From Odobenus rosmarus divergens (Eukaryota > Chordata > Mammalia > Carnivora > Odobenidae), in assembly GCF_000321225.1 (NCBI RefSeq), contig NW_004450584.1, positions 710,794-774,793 of the forward strand: a stretch of 64,000 bases of DNA, written 5' to 3'. The notes under the pieces are model-generated. The model had not been told where the DNA came from and made no database searches. It worked only from the letters and a program-made list of their open reading frames with translations. Made by a program: the position numbers and the translations under genes. Positions 10,073 through 23,228 of the stretch are shown here, piece by piece; positions within the stretch are counted from its first letter, which is position 1, and the number at the start of each line of letters is the position of its first letter.

Positions 10073-11040
10073 GTGAGGGAGCTCTAATCTAGTCTGAGGC
10101 TTCTGATCTCCTGCATCACAGAGGTGAGGATGCTTGCTTGCATCCTGGCCTGGGAACAGACAGGCACCTTTCCCTCCCCATGTCTTCCATGATTATTCCC
10201 TATTATTTCTGCATCCTCCTCCAGCCCTGAGGCCTCTCCTTTCCTCTCATCAAGACTAACTGTAGGCAACATGATTTTGGGGACTTCAAGCTACTCCCTC
10301 CATCCACCCCTGATTCTTTTCCTAAATACAAAACTCTGTGCTTCTTTTTACCAGCACCTGTCCTCAGAGGTGGTGTGGATGGACCTGTTCATGTTACGTG
10401 CATTTGAGCCTTTGCATTTTTCACATGGGACAAAAGGATCTGTTACCTGAAAAGACAAGCCTAGACTTATGTGAGCTGACAAGCTTGGGGAAGTATAGTT
10501 TAAGACAGGAGTCCCTCCCTAGTTCCCCTCCTATTGGAAGCCGGCCAGTTGCCCCAAAGCCAGTTCATCTAACAGCAGTTTGCCCAATGCTCAATCACAT
10601 TTGCCCTAAAATTGTACAACTCAGACTTCGCTTTCACATATTTTAGGATAGTTTCAGCATCTTTTGTGATTTTGTCTATTAGATGGCATTTCCTATTTGT
10701 CTACAATTTATCTTAAAAAAAAAAAAAACACCTATTCCGTACCTAACCTGCTTTATTCTCAGGTTACCAATAAGAAACACACTTTTCAATACTTAATGTG
10801 TGGCTTACTATATTTTCCTATTTGACCCTTCTCCTTGGGGTTTTGCTCTGTTTAAATGGGCATTTATCAGTGTTCCCAGCTTACCTATTAGCATGGTTTG
10901 TGTGGGTATCCTGCGCTTGCCTGCATGCGGCCGTGATCTTGCTCACCTAGTGGTGCTTGTCTACACCTGGGTTCATGATGCTGGAAAGGGCTCAGAGATG
11001 TCCCTGTTGTCCTACTGCTACTGATTTCTAGTGTTAACCC
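10073..11040. other. No recognised feature
   Basis: Unique-looking intergenic sequence. Open frames of 60-100 codons have no domain signature. Confidence 0.5.
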
Positions 11041-11375
11041 ATTATTGTAAGAGAACATGCTCTGTGTGATTTAAATTCTTTTAAATTTACTGAGATTTTT
11101 TTTTTTTTAATGGTCCAAGGCAAGGTCTACTCTGATAAATGTTCCAATGTTCTATGACCCCTTGGAAAAAAATGTGTGCTTTGCTGCTTTTGGGTGGAGT
11201 GTTCTGTATATGTCAGTTCAATCCAGTTGGTTAATTTGGTGTTCAGGTCTTTTATCACCTCGCTGAATTGCTGTCTGTTCTGTTGATTACTGAGAGTTGA
11301 AATCCCAACTGCGATTGTACATCTATATATTTCTTCTTTCAGCTCTATCTGTTTTTGCATTCTCTTGTTTGGGTT
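11041..11375 (-). mobile_element. Old L1 ORF2 (endonuclease to RT linker) fragment
   Basis: Antisense L1 text ('ggagtgttctgtatatgtca', 'ttctgttgattactgagag'). The minus-strand frame shows L1 ORF2-like R-C-T-I-A-V-G-I-S-T-L and T-K-L-T-N-W-I-E-L segments. Confidence 0.75.
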
Positions 11376-12486
11376 TTTAAAAAAAGTGTTAATTTTTGTA
11401 TACTGTATCTTTTTTTTCCTGCTTTAGCTTTTCAACTTACCTATTGTATTTGGAACGACTGTAGATAGCTGTGGAATCTGAGTATGATGGGGTGGTAGGT
11501 AGGCTGAAAGACAAACCCCCCTTTTGGCCCCATTGGAAATTTGGAGTGGGGAGGGATAAGGGTGAGTGTGTTTTCTAGTGCTATTTGAGAGGGTATGGCC
11601 CTCCCAAATTTCTGTTTTTTGGTCTCCCTTTTCCTGGTGCTTTGACTAAGGGCAAGACACTTTTTTGCAACATTTTTTTTTCAGTTGGCTGTTGGTGGTT
11701 CTGGGTTGGAGATATGGGGGAATCTTTTTTCTCTACCCTTTTATGTTCTCAGTTGGGGCCCCAGTAACAAAAGACATTAATAAGAGAAAAGCTTACAGAT
11801 TAGTTTAATATTAGTTTTATATGACATGGGAACCTTCATGAGGGAATAAAGATCTGAAGAAGCAGTTAAGTCTACATTTTTACAAGAGGTTTGATGAAGA
11901 GTGGGAAGTCATGGAAAGATGTGATAGGACAAAAAAAAGGGTATAAGATAAAACTGCCATTTTTTTTTTTTACCAGCAAAAATGGGTTTACTCAGGAATA
12001 GCAGAGAATTGAGGGTTTTATGACCTGCTTCAGGGGAAGGTCAGAAAGTCCTTCCTTCACATGCCATTTCTTAATTCCTTCATCCTGAAATATTCCATTA
12101 TGCCAAGGGGCCATATTTGGGGGCAGAGTGTCCTGAACTCCATCAGAGGATTCTTTACTGCTCTATCCAGGATGTAAGGGAGGCAATAAAGAAACACAGG
12201 GGCCTTACCATTCTGTGGTCATGATATCCCAAGGCATCTACCTTCTTCTTTAGAACTTTCAGAGACTTCCTAAGCTTTTTTTGTTGTGTTGTATCCAGGA
12301 TTCTTTAGCTGTGCAAAGGAGGACTTGGGATGGAGTTCCTTCATTTTGGTGGAGCCACAGGACACTACCTCAGATTTTAAAAGAACCTGTTTATTAGAGT
12401 ATAAACTACTTCATTCTTTTTAGCAAATGTGGAGCATTCCATGGTCTGGGTGTATCACATTTTATTTAAACTGTAGAATGGCATTT
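11376..12486. other. Unclassified, probably old repeat
   Basis: 11740-12400 has the feel of an old LTR or MER element (catgagggaataaagatctg, 'tttactcaggaatagcagag') but I cannot name it. No gene seen. Confidence 0.4.
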
Positions 12487-14125
12487 ATTGAAAATAAACT
12501 CTGTAACCCCCATTGGGATTTCCATCACCCACTTTCCTTTAGGAACACCAACCCAAAGCAATCTACACATTCGATGCAATTCCTATCAATATAGCATCAT
12601 CTTTCACAGAGCTAGAACAATCCTAAAAGCAATCTTGATCAAGAAAAGCAAAGCTGGAGGCATTACAGTTCTGGACTTCAAGCTATATCACAAAGTTGTA
12701 GTGATCAACACAGCATGGTACTGGCACAAAAACAGACACATAGATCAATGGAACAGAATAGAGAGCCCAGAAATGGACCCTCCTGTGGTCAACTAATCTT
12801 TTTCAAATCAGGAAAAAATATCCAGTGGAAAAAAGACAGTGTCTTCAACAAATGGTGTTGGGAAAATTGGACAGACACATGCAGAAGAATTAAACAGGAC
12901 CATTTCCTTACATCATTCACAAAATTAGACTCAAAATGGATGAAACACCTCCATGTGAGACAGGAATCCATCAAAATCCTAGAAGAGAACAGAGGCAGTA
13001 ACCTCTTTGACATCAGCCACAGCAACTTCTTTCATGACACGTCTCCAAAAGCAAGGGAAACAAAAGCAAAAATGAATTATTGGGACTTCATCAAGATAAA
13101 AAGCTTCTTCACAGCAAAGGAAACAGTCAACAAAACTAAAAGGAAACCCATAGAATGGGAGAAGATATTTGCAAATGACGTATCAGATAAAGGGGAAGTA
13201 TCCAAAACCTATAAAGAACTTATCAAACTCAACATCATAAAACAAATAATCCAGTTAAGAAATGACCAGAAGACATGAATAGACATTTTTCCAAAGAAGA
13301 CATCCAGATGGCCAACAGAGACATGAAAAGATGTTCATCATCACCATCAGGGAAACACAAATCAAAACCACAGTGAGATACCACCTCACACCAGTCAGAA
13401 TGGCTAAAATTAACAAGTCAGGAAACGACAGATGTTGGCGGGGATGCGGAGAAAGGGGAACCCTCCTACACTGTTGGTGGGAATGCAAGCTGGTGCAACC
13501 ACTCTGGAAAACAGTATGGAGGTTCCTCAAAAAGTTGAAAATAGAGCTACCCTACGACCCAGCAATTGTGCTACTGGGTATTTACCCCAAAGATACAAAT
13601 GTAAGGATCCGAAGGGGTACGTGCATCCCGATGTTTATAGCAGCAATGTCCACAATAGCCGAACTATGGAAAGAGCCAAGATGTCCATTGACAGATGAAT
13701 GGATAAAGAAGATGTGGTATTATGCAGCCATTAAAAATGAAATCTTGCCATTTGCAACAACGTGGATTGAACTAGAGGGTATTATGCTAAGCAAAATAAG
13801 TCTATCAGAGAAAGACAATTATCATATGATTTCACTGATGTGTGGAATTTGAGAAACAAGACAGAGGATCATAGGGGAAGGGAGGGAAAAATGAAACAAG
13901 AAACCAGAGGGGGAAACAAACCATAAGAGACTTTTAATCTCAGGAAACAAACTGAGGGTTGCTGGAGTGGAGGAGGGTGGGAGGGATGGGGTGGCTGGGT
14001 GAGGGACTTTGGGGAGGGTATGTGCTATGGTGTGTAAGAATTGTGTAAGGCTGATGAATCACAGACCTGTACCTCTGAAACAAATAATACATTATGTGTT
14101 AATAACAATAGTAAAAGAAAGAAAT
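12487..14125 (+). mobile_element. 5'-truncated L1 (ORF2 C-terminal third and 3' UTR)
   Basis: Continuous L1 ORF2 text from 'cccaaagcaatctacacatt' through the [13 protein letters not shown] and H-M-I-S-L-M-C-G-I C-terminus to the G-rich 3' UTR and an A-rich end near 14125. Broken by frameshifts and stops, so immobile. Confidence 0.92.
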
Positions 14126-14696
14126 TCACCTTCCTGAAGCAGGCAAAATAGACTTAATCCGTCAGGCCTGAATGAATTTGCTTAGTTCCCATTAGTTTTA
14201 ATCGGGCTGCACAATTAATCTATATCACCTAAAACAAGAGCTGTTTCAGGAACCAAATCACAAAATTCAGTTTTCAGTCATGGAATAGTAAACATAGCCG
14301 GTGGAATGGGACCTTTTTGATCTGCTCTATTTTATGTTTTAACTTAAACTTGATTGCCTACTAGTCCTTTAAGATAACATTTTTTGCTGTAAAATAGTTT
14401 CATTTTGTGATGAAACACACCAACTGAATCATGAGGAATAAAATGAAAATTTCTCCAGACCCAGGGGGTGGGCTGTGTCAGACAGCACCTTTGCAGTGCT
14501 GGGAAGTATGAGTTGGTTTGTGTTCGGTAGCGTGTCTCCGTACACACACATTTATGTACACACATCCTCACAGGATACCCTTGGCCTACTATGACTGGGG
14601 GTGTGCGTAAAACATTTGAAAATGTTCTCATGCCAAATGGTAATTTCCTCTTACCTGCAAAGTGAAATTTAAACCAATCCCATGTCTTTATTAATA
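14126..14696. other. No recognised feature
   Basis: Unique-looking sequence. Nothing supported. Confidence 0.5.
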
Positions 14697-14814
14697 CTTT
14701 TTTTAAAAGCTTTCTTATTGTTTTAAGTCATCTCTACACCCAACGTGGGGCTTGAACCTATAACCCTGAGATCAGGAGTCATACCCTCTACTCACTAAGA
14801 CAGCCAGGCACCCC
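14697..14814 (-). mobile_element. Short CAN-SINE-related element, antisense
   Basis: tRNA-like head and short body in reverse: 'aagtcatctctacacccaac', 'gaacctataaccctgagatc', 'agccaggcacccc', preceded by a T-rich tract. Confidence 0.8.
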
Positions 14815-15558
14815 TCCCTTTTTTTTTAACAGTCCTAAAGGTAGAACCTTTTCTAATTAGATCAACATGAGTGTAAATTGTGTAACTTATTATGAACATC
14901 ATGGATATGCTCTAAATTTAAATTTTAAGAAGAAATACCATTGGAATTATGTTGATTACAGCTGATTTTAAGAAGTCCAGGGAGCTGCATAAGATCACTT
15001 GGAACATCATGTTTCTTATGACTATACTTATATTCTCACAAAAGTTCTATACCATTTAGTTTAAAAATTTTGTATCAAATATTTGGAAAATTAGAAGCTT
15101 CTTTTTAACATGTGTTGATATGACTTGAATTATTATTTTCTGAAATTAAGAGCTGTGAATCTACCTGTAAATCTTTTCACATAATGTCATTTAAGCGTTT
15201 GTTTTATTATTGTTGATTTACAGCTTAGTTATTACTCTGGTTTTCTTTATAAGAATGCCATCAATGTGCATGCTTCTATGTTTTCCAAAAAAAAAACAAC
15301 GAAAAAAAGGATGTGTTTGGATGAATGTATAAGAAAAAATAAAATCTTTCACTGTGAAAAAAAATAAAGTAAAAAAAGAAACTATTGCCCATAATGTGCA
15401 CAGAATGCAATGGGATTAAGAAGAACACATCAGGACAAAAAGGTTAGAAGTCACTTTACTTTCCTACAGAACGTCAGCAGCCTATGGTTAATGGCTCCTG
15501 AAGAAGATCAGTCCATACCTCTCTGGAGAAACTGGATAAATACAGAGGAAATAACTTA
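14815..15558. other. No recognised feature, AT-rich
   Basis: AT-rich intergenic sequence with A runs near 15290 and 15360. No element assigned. Confidence 0.5.
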
Positions 15559-15711
15559 TCATATTTTTAAAAATTAAAAAAAATTTTTTAAGTAGGTTCC
15601 ATGCTCATCATGGAGCCCACTGTGGGGTTTGAACTCATGACCCTGAGATCAAGATGTGAGCTGAGATCAAGGGTCAGTCGCTTAACTGACTGAGCCACCC
15701 AGGCGCCCCAT
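15559..15711 (-). mobile_element. CAN-SINE, antisense, with target duplication
   Basis: Reverse SINE ending in gagccacccaggcgcccc. Flanked by the direct repeat gaaataactta at 15548-15558 and 15712-15722. Confidence 0.92.
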
Positions 15712-15722
15712 GAAATAACTTA

Positions 15723-17139
15723 CCTTAACTTTGGAGTATCTTCAATAAAGTGGATAGTTTCCTACCCAGCTCCACAAGAGAAAATCCTCATCCCGTTTAT
15801 AAGACTCACCCATGCCCTCAGAGCCTTAATCTATTCTTTTAGTGCCTCACTGTTAAATATAACATAATCAAGGATCTAGAGACCTTTAAGAAAAACCTGC
15901 AAGGGAGAAAAAAAAAGTGAGAAACCAAATGCAGAGGCAAAATCACACTAAGAGAACGAAGTTAATGATACACCGATAGATAAATGAGAACAGGATGTCA
16001 TGAAGTAAGAATAATCTGATAACTAGAACTTTTAGAAGTTGAAATGCTCAGAGTCAATAAGAAAATGTATGAGATGGAAGCTAAGATACATAGAGTCTAT
16101 TAGAAGTTAGATATAAATGATAAACGGATGAAAGAGTCTGGGTGGATCAACTCAGGCTTACAAAGTCAATTATTTAGATTTTTAGAAAAATAAAACAGAG
16201 GAAATGGGGGAGGGTGGCATAGTTTAAGAAATCATGTAAGAGGTTTTTCCAGTACTGATTGGCATTGTTTTTGAAATTAAAAGGGCTCCTTGAGTATCAA
16301 TGCATAAGAGACTCACATTGTTCTGAAATTTTAGGCCTAGGGAAGAAATGATCTTATCAGCCCCCAGAGAAGAGGAGGAAATGAGCAAAGAGAAAGAAAT
16401 CACATATAAAGTGACAAGAATTCAGATGTCATTGTGTTTCTCAAAATCAACATTTGATGCTAGAAGGATTATCGACCTAAATTTTTCAACATAGATAAAC
16501 TATTAATTGAGTGTGAATACACAGCATAAACACTGTCCAGCATGAAGGGCTCGGGATATTTATCTGATGATTCTTTTCTCAAGAAGCTACTGGAAGAGAA
16601 GGAAGCAAATTAAGAAATAAAGATTCGGGATCCTAACAATGAGGCACTGAGTCAGGTCACTCAAGGAACCGTTCTAGACCTAGGGAGAAACCTGTCCAAG
16701 CTATGTCAGGAAGACTGAGGACCTGGATGACACTTTTTTAGGAAAAAGAGAGAGAGAGAGAGAGAGAGACTCATAGGATTGATGATTTGATAACACATGG
16801 ATCTGAGAGTGGGATGGGATAGGATCTTCACCCGGATGCACAGGACCAGAAGCCCGGATGGCAGAGACTTAAACAAGACTCTGTTGTGGTTGTTGTTTGC
16901 TTTCTCTTCAGAGGAAGGTGACCTGGTCATGATGTCACTGAGGCCCCGAGTGTTTTAACTTTATGTGCAGCCTTCCTTAGCTTGCAGTTTTTGGTTTCAC
17001 AGATTCGAGATGGCGCTTGTAGCCTTAGAGTCTGCAGCTGCATTCCTGGCAGGTGCAAGAGGAAGGCACACTCCAGCTGTCTTCCTTTGGGTAAAATAGG
17101 AACTTTGGAAAAAGAGTAGTTGTACTGATACACTGTTAC
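15723..17139. other. No recognised gene; (GA)n at 16748-16769
   Basis: Unique-looking sequence with a simple gagaga tract. No exon or transposon that I can support. Confidence 0.5.
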
Positions 17140-17575
17140 TTGCATACTATACAATTCAGCTATTTAAAGTATGCTGTTCAAAAGTTTCTAGTGGATTCGT
17201 GCCATTGTGCAAGCATTACCACAGTTAATTTTGGAACACTGTCATCACCACAGATGTTCTAGTTTGGAACATTCTGTTCCCATGAGAAATCACTCCCCAT
17301 TTCCTCCCAAATCCTCAGTGCTAGGCAACCGTGAACAAACCCTCTGTCTCTGTCCACCTGCCTACCGTGGACAGTTTATAGAAAAGGAATCATATGGGGT
17401 CTTCTGTGAGCAGCTTCTTTCTCTTCCTCTGTGTTTCAGAATCATGCATGTGATTGTGCTGTTGATTACTGAATAGTCTTCCACTGGGTAGACATGCCAC
17501 GTTGTGTTCAATCCCTCAGCCATTGCTTCCATGTTTTGGCTGTTACGAATCATGCTGTTGAGCGCCGAGTGAGCA
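17140..17575 (-). mobile_element. Old L1 3' UTR, antisense
   Basis: Diverged match to the mammalian L1 3' UTR in reverse ('cagttaattttggaacactg', 'atggggtcttctgtgagcag', 'ttccatgttttggctgttac'). Confidence 0.55.
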
Positions 17576-17912
17576 GGGGAAAGGTGATCGGGGCTCCCAG
17601 ATGCAGCTTGCCGGCCACTTGGACTCAAGGGGGATGAGAAATCCTGGGTTGCTGTCCTCTCCCTCTCTGGTGAGACCCTGCATACTACCACTGAGGCATG
17701 AGGGGGGAGGAGGCTGCATCTTCCTGGCCTCATTCACCCAGACTGGAGCTCTCGTCCTCCCAGGGAGAGGCAGGGCACACAGAGGGGAAGGAAGGAGCTA
17801 CTTCGTGGCTGGGGTCACAGCTTCTCACTGTTCCTAGGAAGATTTAGGAGATTTTCTTGGGTAATTGCATCCTCATTGGCTGTCTACCTTTAGGACAATT
17901 TCCAGAAACTTT
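17576..17912. other. No recognised feature
   Basis: Moderate-GC sequence. Nothing supported. Confidence 0.5.
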
Positions 17913-18077
17913 TTTTTTAAATTTTTAAAAAGGTCTTTTTATTTATTTGTTTGTTTATTTATTTATTTCTGCATTTATTTATGTATGTATGTAATCTCTA
18001 CACCCACTGGGGGCTTGAACCCACGACCCCGAGATCAGAAGTAACACACTGGTCTGACTGACCCGGCCAGGTGCCCC
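17913..18077 (-). mobile_element. CAN-SINE-related element, antisense, with target duplication
   Basis: T-rich tract with ttta/tttg repeats, then 'gtaatctctacacccactgg' and 'ggccaggtgccccc'-like head. Direct repeats tccagaaacttt at 17901-17912 and 18078-18089. Confidence 0.9.
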
Positions 18078-18089
18078 TCCAGAAACTTT

Positions 18090-18971
18090 CAAACGGTTGT
18101 TATCTTTATGCATTTCACCAGTTGTGATTGTTTTGCTTGGGAATGGGTCCACAGAGCCCCTCATGCTGCTGTTCCGGAAGTGAAATACTTTATTTTCCCC
18201 CTTATAACACTCATGATGATTAGACCATTTAATTTTTAATCATAATCTTGGAACTCCTTGCATTGAAAAGTTAAGTCTCAGCATAAACCATAAACTTCTG
18301 CTTCTGGCTGTGATGAACAGCAAATATCCAACAAAAGCATGCACCAGAAGGGACTCTGCAAGCTTGATCTGAAAACATGCCACTGTTTGGGGCCAGGTGG
18401 CTAGGGCAGGCAGCCAGGGCAGGCAGGCCCTGAGGGGCTGGGATCCAGGCCAGATGCAAGCACTCAGCATTTCCAGCCGCTCTCCTCCTTAGGGAAATTA
18501 GCTAATTTGTGGGTGGTGCTGGAGGCCAAGCAGGATGTGGCTGCGTAGAGCCCGCAGCATCCTCACAGCCTGGCTCTCCTGCAGTGTCTCAGCTCCTGGG
18601 GATGCACACTCAGTGTGCTGTGTCCAACCCCACCTTCCCTCATTGACCAGCTGGTTTCTTATGAAGGATGCAGATGAACAGCCAGATGGTCCACAGGGTG
18701 AGGTCCAGAGGCATCCTGAGGGCAGGAACTTCTCTGGAAGTGGATCTTCATAAGAGCTTCCTAAAAAGGGCCACTCAGTAGCTTCTGCTGAGATGTCCCT
18801 GGCCAGGGTTGTGACACGCGTCTGCTCCTGTCCGTGAGGGAGGCTGGGAACAAGCACCTGACCCAGAGCCCCATGCACCCCACATGGGGAGGGGGGAGAG
18901 TGGGCTGCCACAGAAGGGTGAGAGTACTGTGTGGTTTTTAAAATCAGGTGTAGAAATTATTATAGAAGTTA
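18090..18971. other. No recognised feature
   Basis: Unique-looking sequence, somewhat GC-rich at 18370-18900. Frames of 60-137 codons without domains. Confidence 0.5.
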
Positions 18972-19606
18972 ATTTCAACTCTATGGTCAACTAATCTTTG
19001 ACAGATCAGGAAAAAATATCCAATGGAAGAAAGATAGTCTCTTCAATAAATGGTGCTGGGAAAATTGGACGCCACATGCAGAAAAATGAAACTTGACCAT
19101 TCTCTAACACCATACACAAAGATAAAATAGATGAAGACCTCAATGTGAATCAGGAATCCATCAAAATCCTAGAGAACATAGGCAGTAACCTCTTTGACAT
19201 CGCCAATGGCTACTTCTTTCAAGATACATCTCCAAAGGCTAGTGACACAAAAGCAAAAACGAACTTTTGGGACTTCATCAAGATAAAAAGCTTCTGCACA
19301 GCAAAGGAAACAGTCAACAAAACAAAGAGGCAACCCACAGAATGGGAGAAGATATTTGCAAATGACACTACAGATAAAGGGCTGGTATCCAAGATCTATA
19401 AAGAACTTCTCAAACTCAACACCCAAAAAACAAATAATCAAGTCAAAAAATGGGCAGAAGACATGAACAGACACTTCTCCAAAGACACACAAATGGCTAA
19501 CAGACACATAAAAAAATGTTCATCATCATTAGCCATCAGGGAATTCAAATCAAAACCACATTGAGATACTGTAACCTTACACAAGTTAGAATGGCAAAAA
19601 TTAATT
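18972..19606 (+). mobile_element. L1 ORF2 internal fragment
   Basis: Sense L1 ORF2 from 'ctctatggtcaactaatctt' to 'agaatggcaaaaatta'. It has the S-N-L-F-D-I and [11 protein letters not shown] segments and no 3' end. Two small deletions disturb the frame. Confidence 0.88.
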
Positions 19607-19824
19607 TCCACATATGAAAGCAAGCTGAGCTCACATCATTTCACAGCATTTTCTCCTTTTGTTAGAGAGTGGCTTAAGTTTGTCCTCTAGCAGGTTTATT
19701 TGTTTGGTTTCTTCCTTTTCCAAAGAGCGGGCATGGATGGCAATGGTATTTTTAAGGTTCTTATCTGTTCTTGACTATTTGTTTCAGTGAGTTGGCTGCA
19801 TCCACCATTCTTAAGCCAAGTTTT

Positions 19825-20024
19825 TTTTTTTTAAGATTTTATTTATTTATTTGAGAGAGAGAGAGAGAATGAGAGATAGAAAGCACGAGAGGGAAGAGGG
19901 TCAGAGGGAGAAGCAGACTCCCTGCTGAGCAGGGAGCCCGATGTGGGACTCGATCCTGGGACTCCAGGATCATGACCTGAGCCGAAGGCAGTCGCTTAAC
20001 CAACTGAGCCACCCAGGCGCCCTT
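19825..20024 (-). mobile_element. CAN-SINE, antisense
   Basis: 'aagattttatttatttattt' then gagagaga, 'ctgctgagcagggagcccga', gaggcgccctt-type head. Approximate direct repeats aagccaagtttt (19813) and cagccaaatttt (20025). Confidence 0.93.
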
Positions 20025-20036
20025 CAGCCAAATTTT

Positions 20037-20379
20037 GCTTTAAGATTTTGAATAAATGATGCTGAGATTTTGATCAAGTCTGGGGGCAGCTTGATATGCT
20101 GTACGGATGCCTTTATCTGTTGACTGTTGCCCATAGGATTATTTCTCAGCCTTTGAAAGATATGCCCAAATGTTGTACATCCTGAATCATTTTCCCTTGA
20201 GACACATTGTGCCTTTTCAGCTGGTAGATTCAAGCAAGCCTTTATTTTAGGAAAGTTTTCTTTAAGTTTTTGATTTTATTTTTCTTTTTTCCTATTGCAT
20301 TTGCTCTTGTCTTCAGGGACAAGATTTATGTATATGTTGGATCTCCTTTTTCTCCGCGTTCTCGCCCACACCTGTCTCT
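20037..20379. other. No recognised feature
   Basis: T-rich sequence, possibly old LINE, not assignable. Confidence 0.4.
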
Positions 20380-20700
20380 TGTGTTGTTGATTTTATCCAT
20401 TCTGACAGGTGTGAGGTGGTATCTAGTTGTGGTTTTGATTTGTATTTCCCTGATGATGAATGATGTTGAGCCTCTTTTTATGTGTCTGTTGGCTCTCTGG
20501 ATGTCTTTTGGAGAAAATGTTTATTCAGGTCTTCTCCCCCTTTTTAATCAGCTTATTTTTATTTTATTTACTTTTGGTGTAGAGTTTTACAACTTCTTTA
20601 TATATTTAGATATTAGCCCCTTATCAGATATACCATTTGCAAATATCTTCCCCATTCAGTAAGTTACCTTTTTTATTTTTGTGCAAAAGCTTTTTAATGG
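20380..20700 (-). mobile_element. L1 ORF2 fragment, antisense
   Basis: 'attctgacaggtgtgaggtg', 'ttgatttgtatttccctgat', 'agccccttatcagatatacc': the reverse of the conserved ORF2 C-terminal third. Confidence 0.88.
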
Positions 20701-22674
20701 CTGTGTTCCTTTCTGGAGGCTCTGGGGGGTGGGGAATGTATTCCTGTGTTTTCCAGCTTCCAGAGTCCTCCTCACAGGGAGTCACTCTGAACTCTTCCCT
20801 CCCTCCCTTCCTCCCTCGCTTCCCCTTTTGAGGACCTGTGATGATGTAAGGTCAACGATGAGCGAGCTTCATGCCCTCTGCTGTCTTAACTGCCCCGGGC
20901 CATACACTGTAACATGCTCATGGCTTATGAAGATTGGTGTGTGGACACGGGGTGGGAGCGTTATTATGCCTAGACCTTCCGATCCCAAGGAGGGTGGGGC
21001 TGGAGTGGCTACTTCTTGCCCGTGCATGTTCCCCACCCTGGAAAACCCTGGATTTCCTTTATTTCCTTGCAGATGGGCTCCCTCCTTGCATCCCTCTGAT
21101 GCCAGCCCTAGGCTCCACGTGCCTGGGAGCCTCTCCTGCTTGGTGACTTCATCAGGTGGAGGTTCTTTCTCGGTCTCTCTTTCTTGTTGTCCTCAGTTGA
21201 CTTAGAGATGACACAGGGTTGGGTGCTTCTCCTCTGCTTTCTTTAACAGGAAGTCTTTTCAGATTTTGCATTATTATCTTTTTAAAGTTGCTGAAGGTCC
21301 TTAGAACAAAGAGGTGACACAGAACTGTGTGATGTGGGTGTATCTTCCTGCACACAGTCACCTCTCTTAGGGGTGACCAGAGAGGCAAAAATGTGTGTGT
21401 TGTCTATTTTTCAGTCTTTTCTCTATGCTTATATTCAAATTTTACATGTTCAATCCATCAGCAATTTATATAGGTGTATCTGGTAAAGTGAAGTATAATT
21501 GCTTACTTTTAGCTTTATGAACGTAAAAAGTAGCACTTATACTACAGCTCTTGTTTACTGTCTTCTGGGCTAAATGTTCACATTATTGTGCAATGATTAC
21601 CACTGTCCATCTCAAACTGGACCTCGTACCCACTCAGCAACTCCCCATGTCCCTCCCCTTGGTCCCCATCAACCAGGAATGTTGGGGAGCACTAATGGGG
21701 CAGCATCTGAAGGAAGATGAAGCAACAAGCCACTGTTGGAACCCCATGACAAGGGTCTCCGACGCTAACACTCCTTGTAAAGAGTGATTCTACAGAAAGG
21801 CTTATGGACACAGGCAAAGAAATGGGAACAAAACAACCTTGTACAGATACAGGGCACAGGATGTTTGTTTGGAGGACTTGCCTTTTATAAAGTAGGAACT
21901 GAGACCTTTTTTTCATGATCACCAGCCAAATCTTCTTCAATCCATATCCCTGGTGTATCGGTCCAAGAATCAGGGGCTCATATGCCCATGGAAACCCATC
22001 TTGCCTGGGGAGGTGGTGGTTCCAGAGACATGGGACACAGTAGCAGCATCAGGTGCCTCGGCCAGGCTTCTCCCTGCTCACAGACTCAGTCAAGCAAAAT
22101 CACAGTTTTATTTCCCAACCCTGCCCCTGCCTGCACATTGCCTTTCTGCCATGTGACTTTCTTCTGTTGACTGCACTTACAATGAGTCTTTTTCAAGGAA
22201 AGCCTGGATGCCTTGGGACCCTGTGTCTCCTGTCCCTTCCCTTGTCCCTGGTACAGGGAGTGCATCCAGCTCCTGGGCTGCTCTCTGTCTTTGCTGGACC
22301 TCTTGGACGTCTCCCTGACTGCACCTGTCTGCCCGTCTTCCTCCCAGCTGCATCTGGCACCATGTCTTCATTGGTCTCGTGTGCTCTGGGATTTCTGGTG
22401 TCCCAGAAGGCATGCTCCCTTCTTGGGTCTGGGCCATGGAGGGTTTTGTGCATATGTCATGGCCTGACCACCTGGCCCCTCACACACCATTTCCTTGTTT
22501 TTGAAGAGGGACTTCTCTGAGAGGTGTGTGCTCTTTCTGAGCTACATTTGGGACAGTGAGGCAGGTTTTCTTGTATGTTCGGATCCCCTCCACCTACTAG
22601 GAGCTTTTGTAATGCCTCGTCTGGGGGATTGCACCACAGCTGTGTGGTTGGGCTCTGGGTCCTTACTCAGGGAC
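20701..22674. other. No recognised gene
   Basis: Mixed sequence. 21545-21700 has faint antisense L1 3' UTR character. Frames up to 174 codons (20681-21205) and 155 codons (22053-22520) lack domains, start context or splice signals that I can support. Confidence 0.5.
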
Positions 22675-22738
22675 TGTGTTAGTCAGGGTTCTCCAGAGAA
22701 ACAGTGTCAGTAGGTTGTGTACATTTATGTATATATAA

Positions 22739-23085
22739 ATACTATAAACTGAATGTTGGTGTCACCCCCGAAACTCATATGTTGAAATCTAATCCCTGAT
22801 GAGATGGCATTTAGAGGTGGGGCCTTTGGGAGATCTTGGGTGACTAGAATGTACTTAGAGCTCTTACGTAGGATCTCAGGGAGAGCCCTCCCTCCTCCTG
22901 CCCTGTGAGGACATATTAGACAGATGGCGTTCTATGAGCCAGAAAGCACGCCCTCATCAGATGCTGAATTTGCTGACTCCTCTGTCTTACACTACATGGC
23001 TTCCAGAACTGTGAAAAATAAATGCTTATTTTTTTTCAGCCACCCATTTTATGGTCTGATATTTTTGTTATAGTAACCTGAACAG
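22739..23085 (+). mobile_element. MaLR-like LTR fragment
   Basis: 'ctgaatgttggtgtcacccc', 'cgaaactcatatgttgaaat', 'ggtggggcctttgggagat', 'aactgtgaaaaataaatgc': the sense pattern of an old MaLR-type LTR, inserted in the outer repeat. Confidence 0.6.
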
Positions 23086-23097
23086 ATGCAATATACA

Positions 23098-23228
23098 TGT
23101 ATATATTGTACATCTATCATATTTATATATGGATCTATATTTATTTCCCTATCTATCTATCATCTATCTATCTATCTATCATCTATCTGTCATCTATCTA
23201 TCATTTATCTTCTATCATTTATCTATGG
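23098..23228. repeat. (CTAT)n-rich tetranucleotide tract
   Basis: Interrupted ctat/catc repeats (ctatctatcatctatctat) preceded by tatata-rich sequence. A likely polymorphic microsatellite. Confidence 0.9.

Noticed and set aside
12715..13852. Open frames of 173-187 codons as host genes
   Set aside because: They are pieces of L1 ORF2 in different frames with interruptions.
22053..22520. 155-codon + strand frame as a secreted protein
   Set aside because: Leucine- and cysteine-rich but with competing minus-strand frames, no splice signals and no recognisable family.
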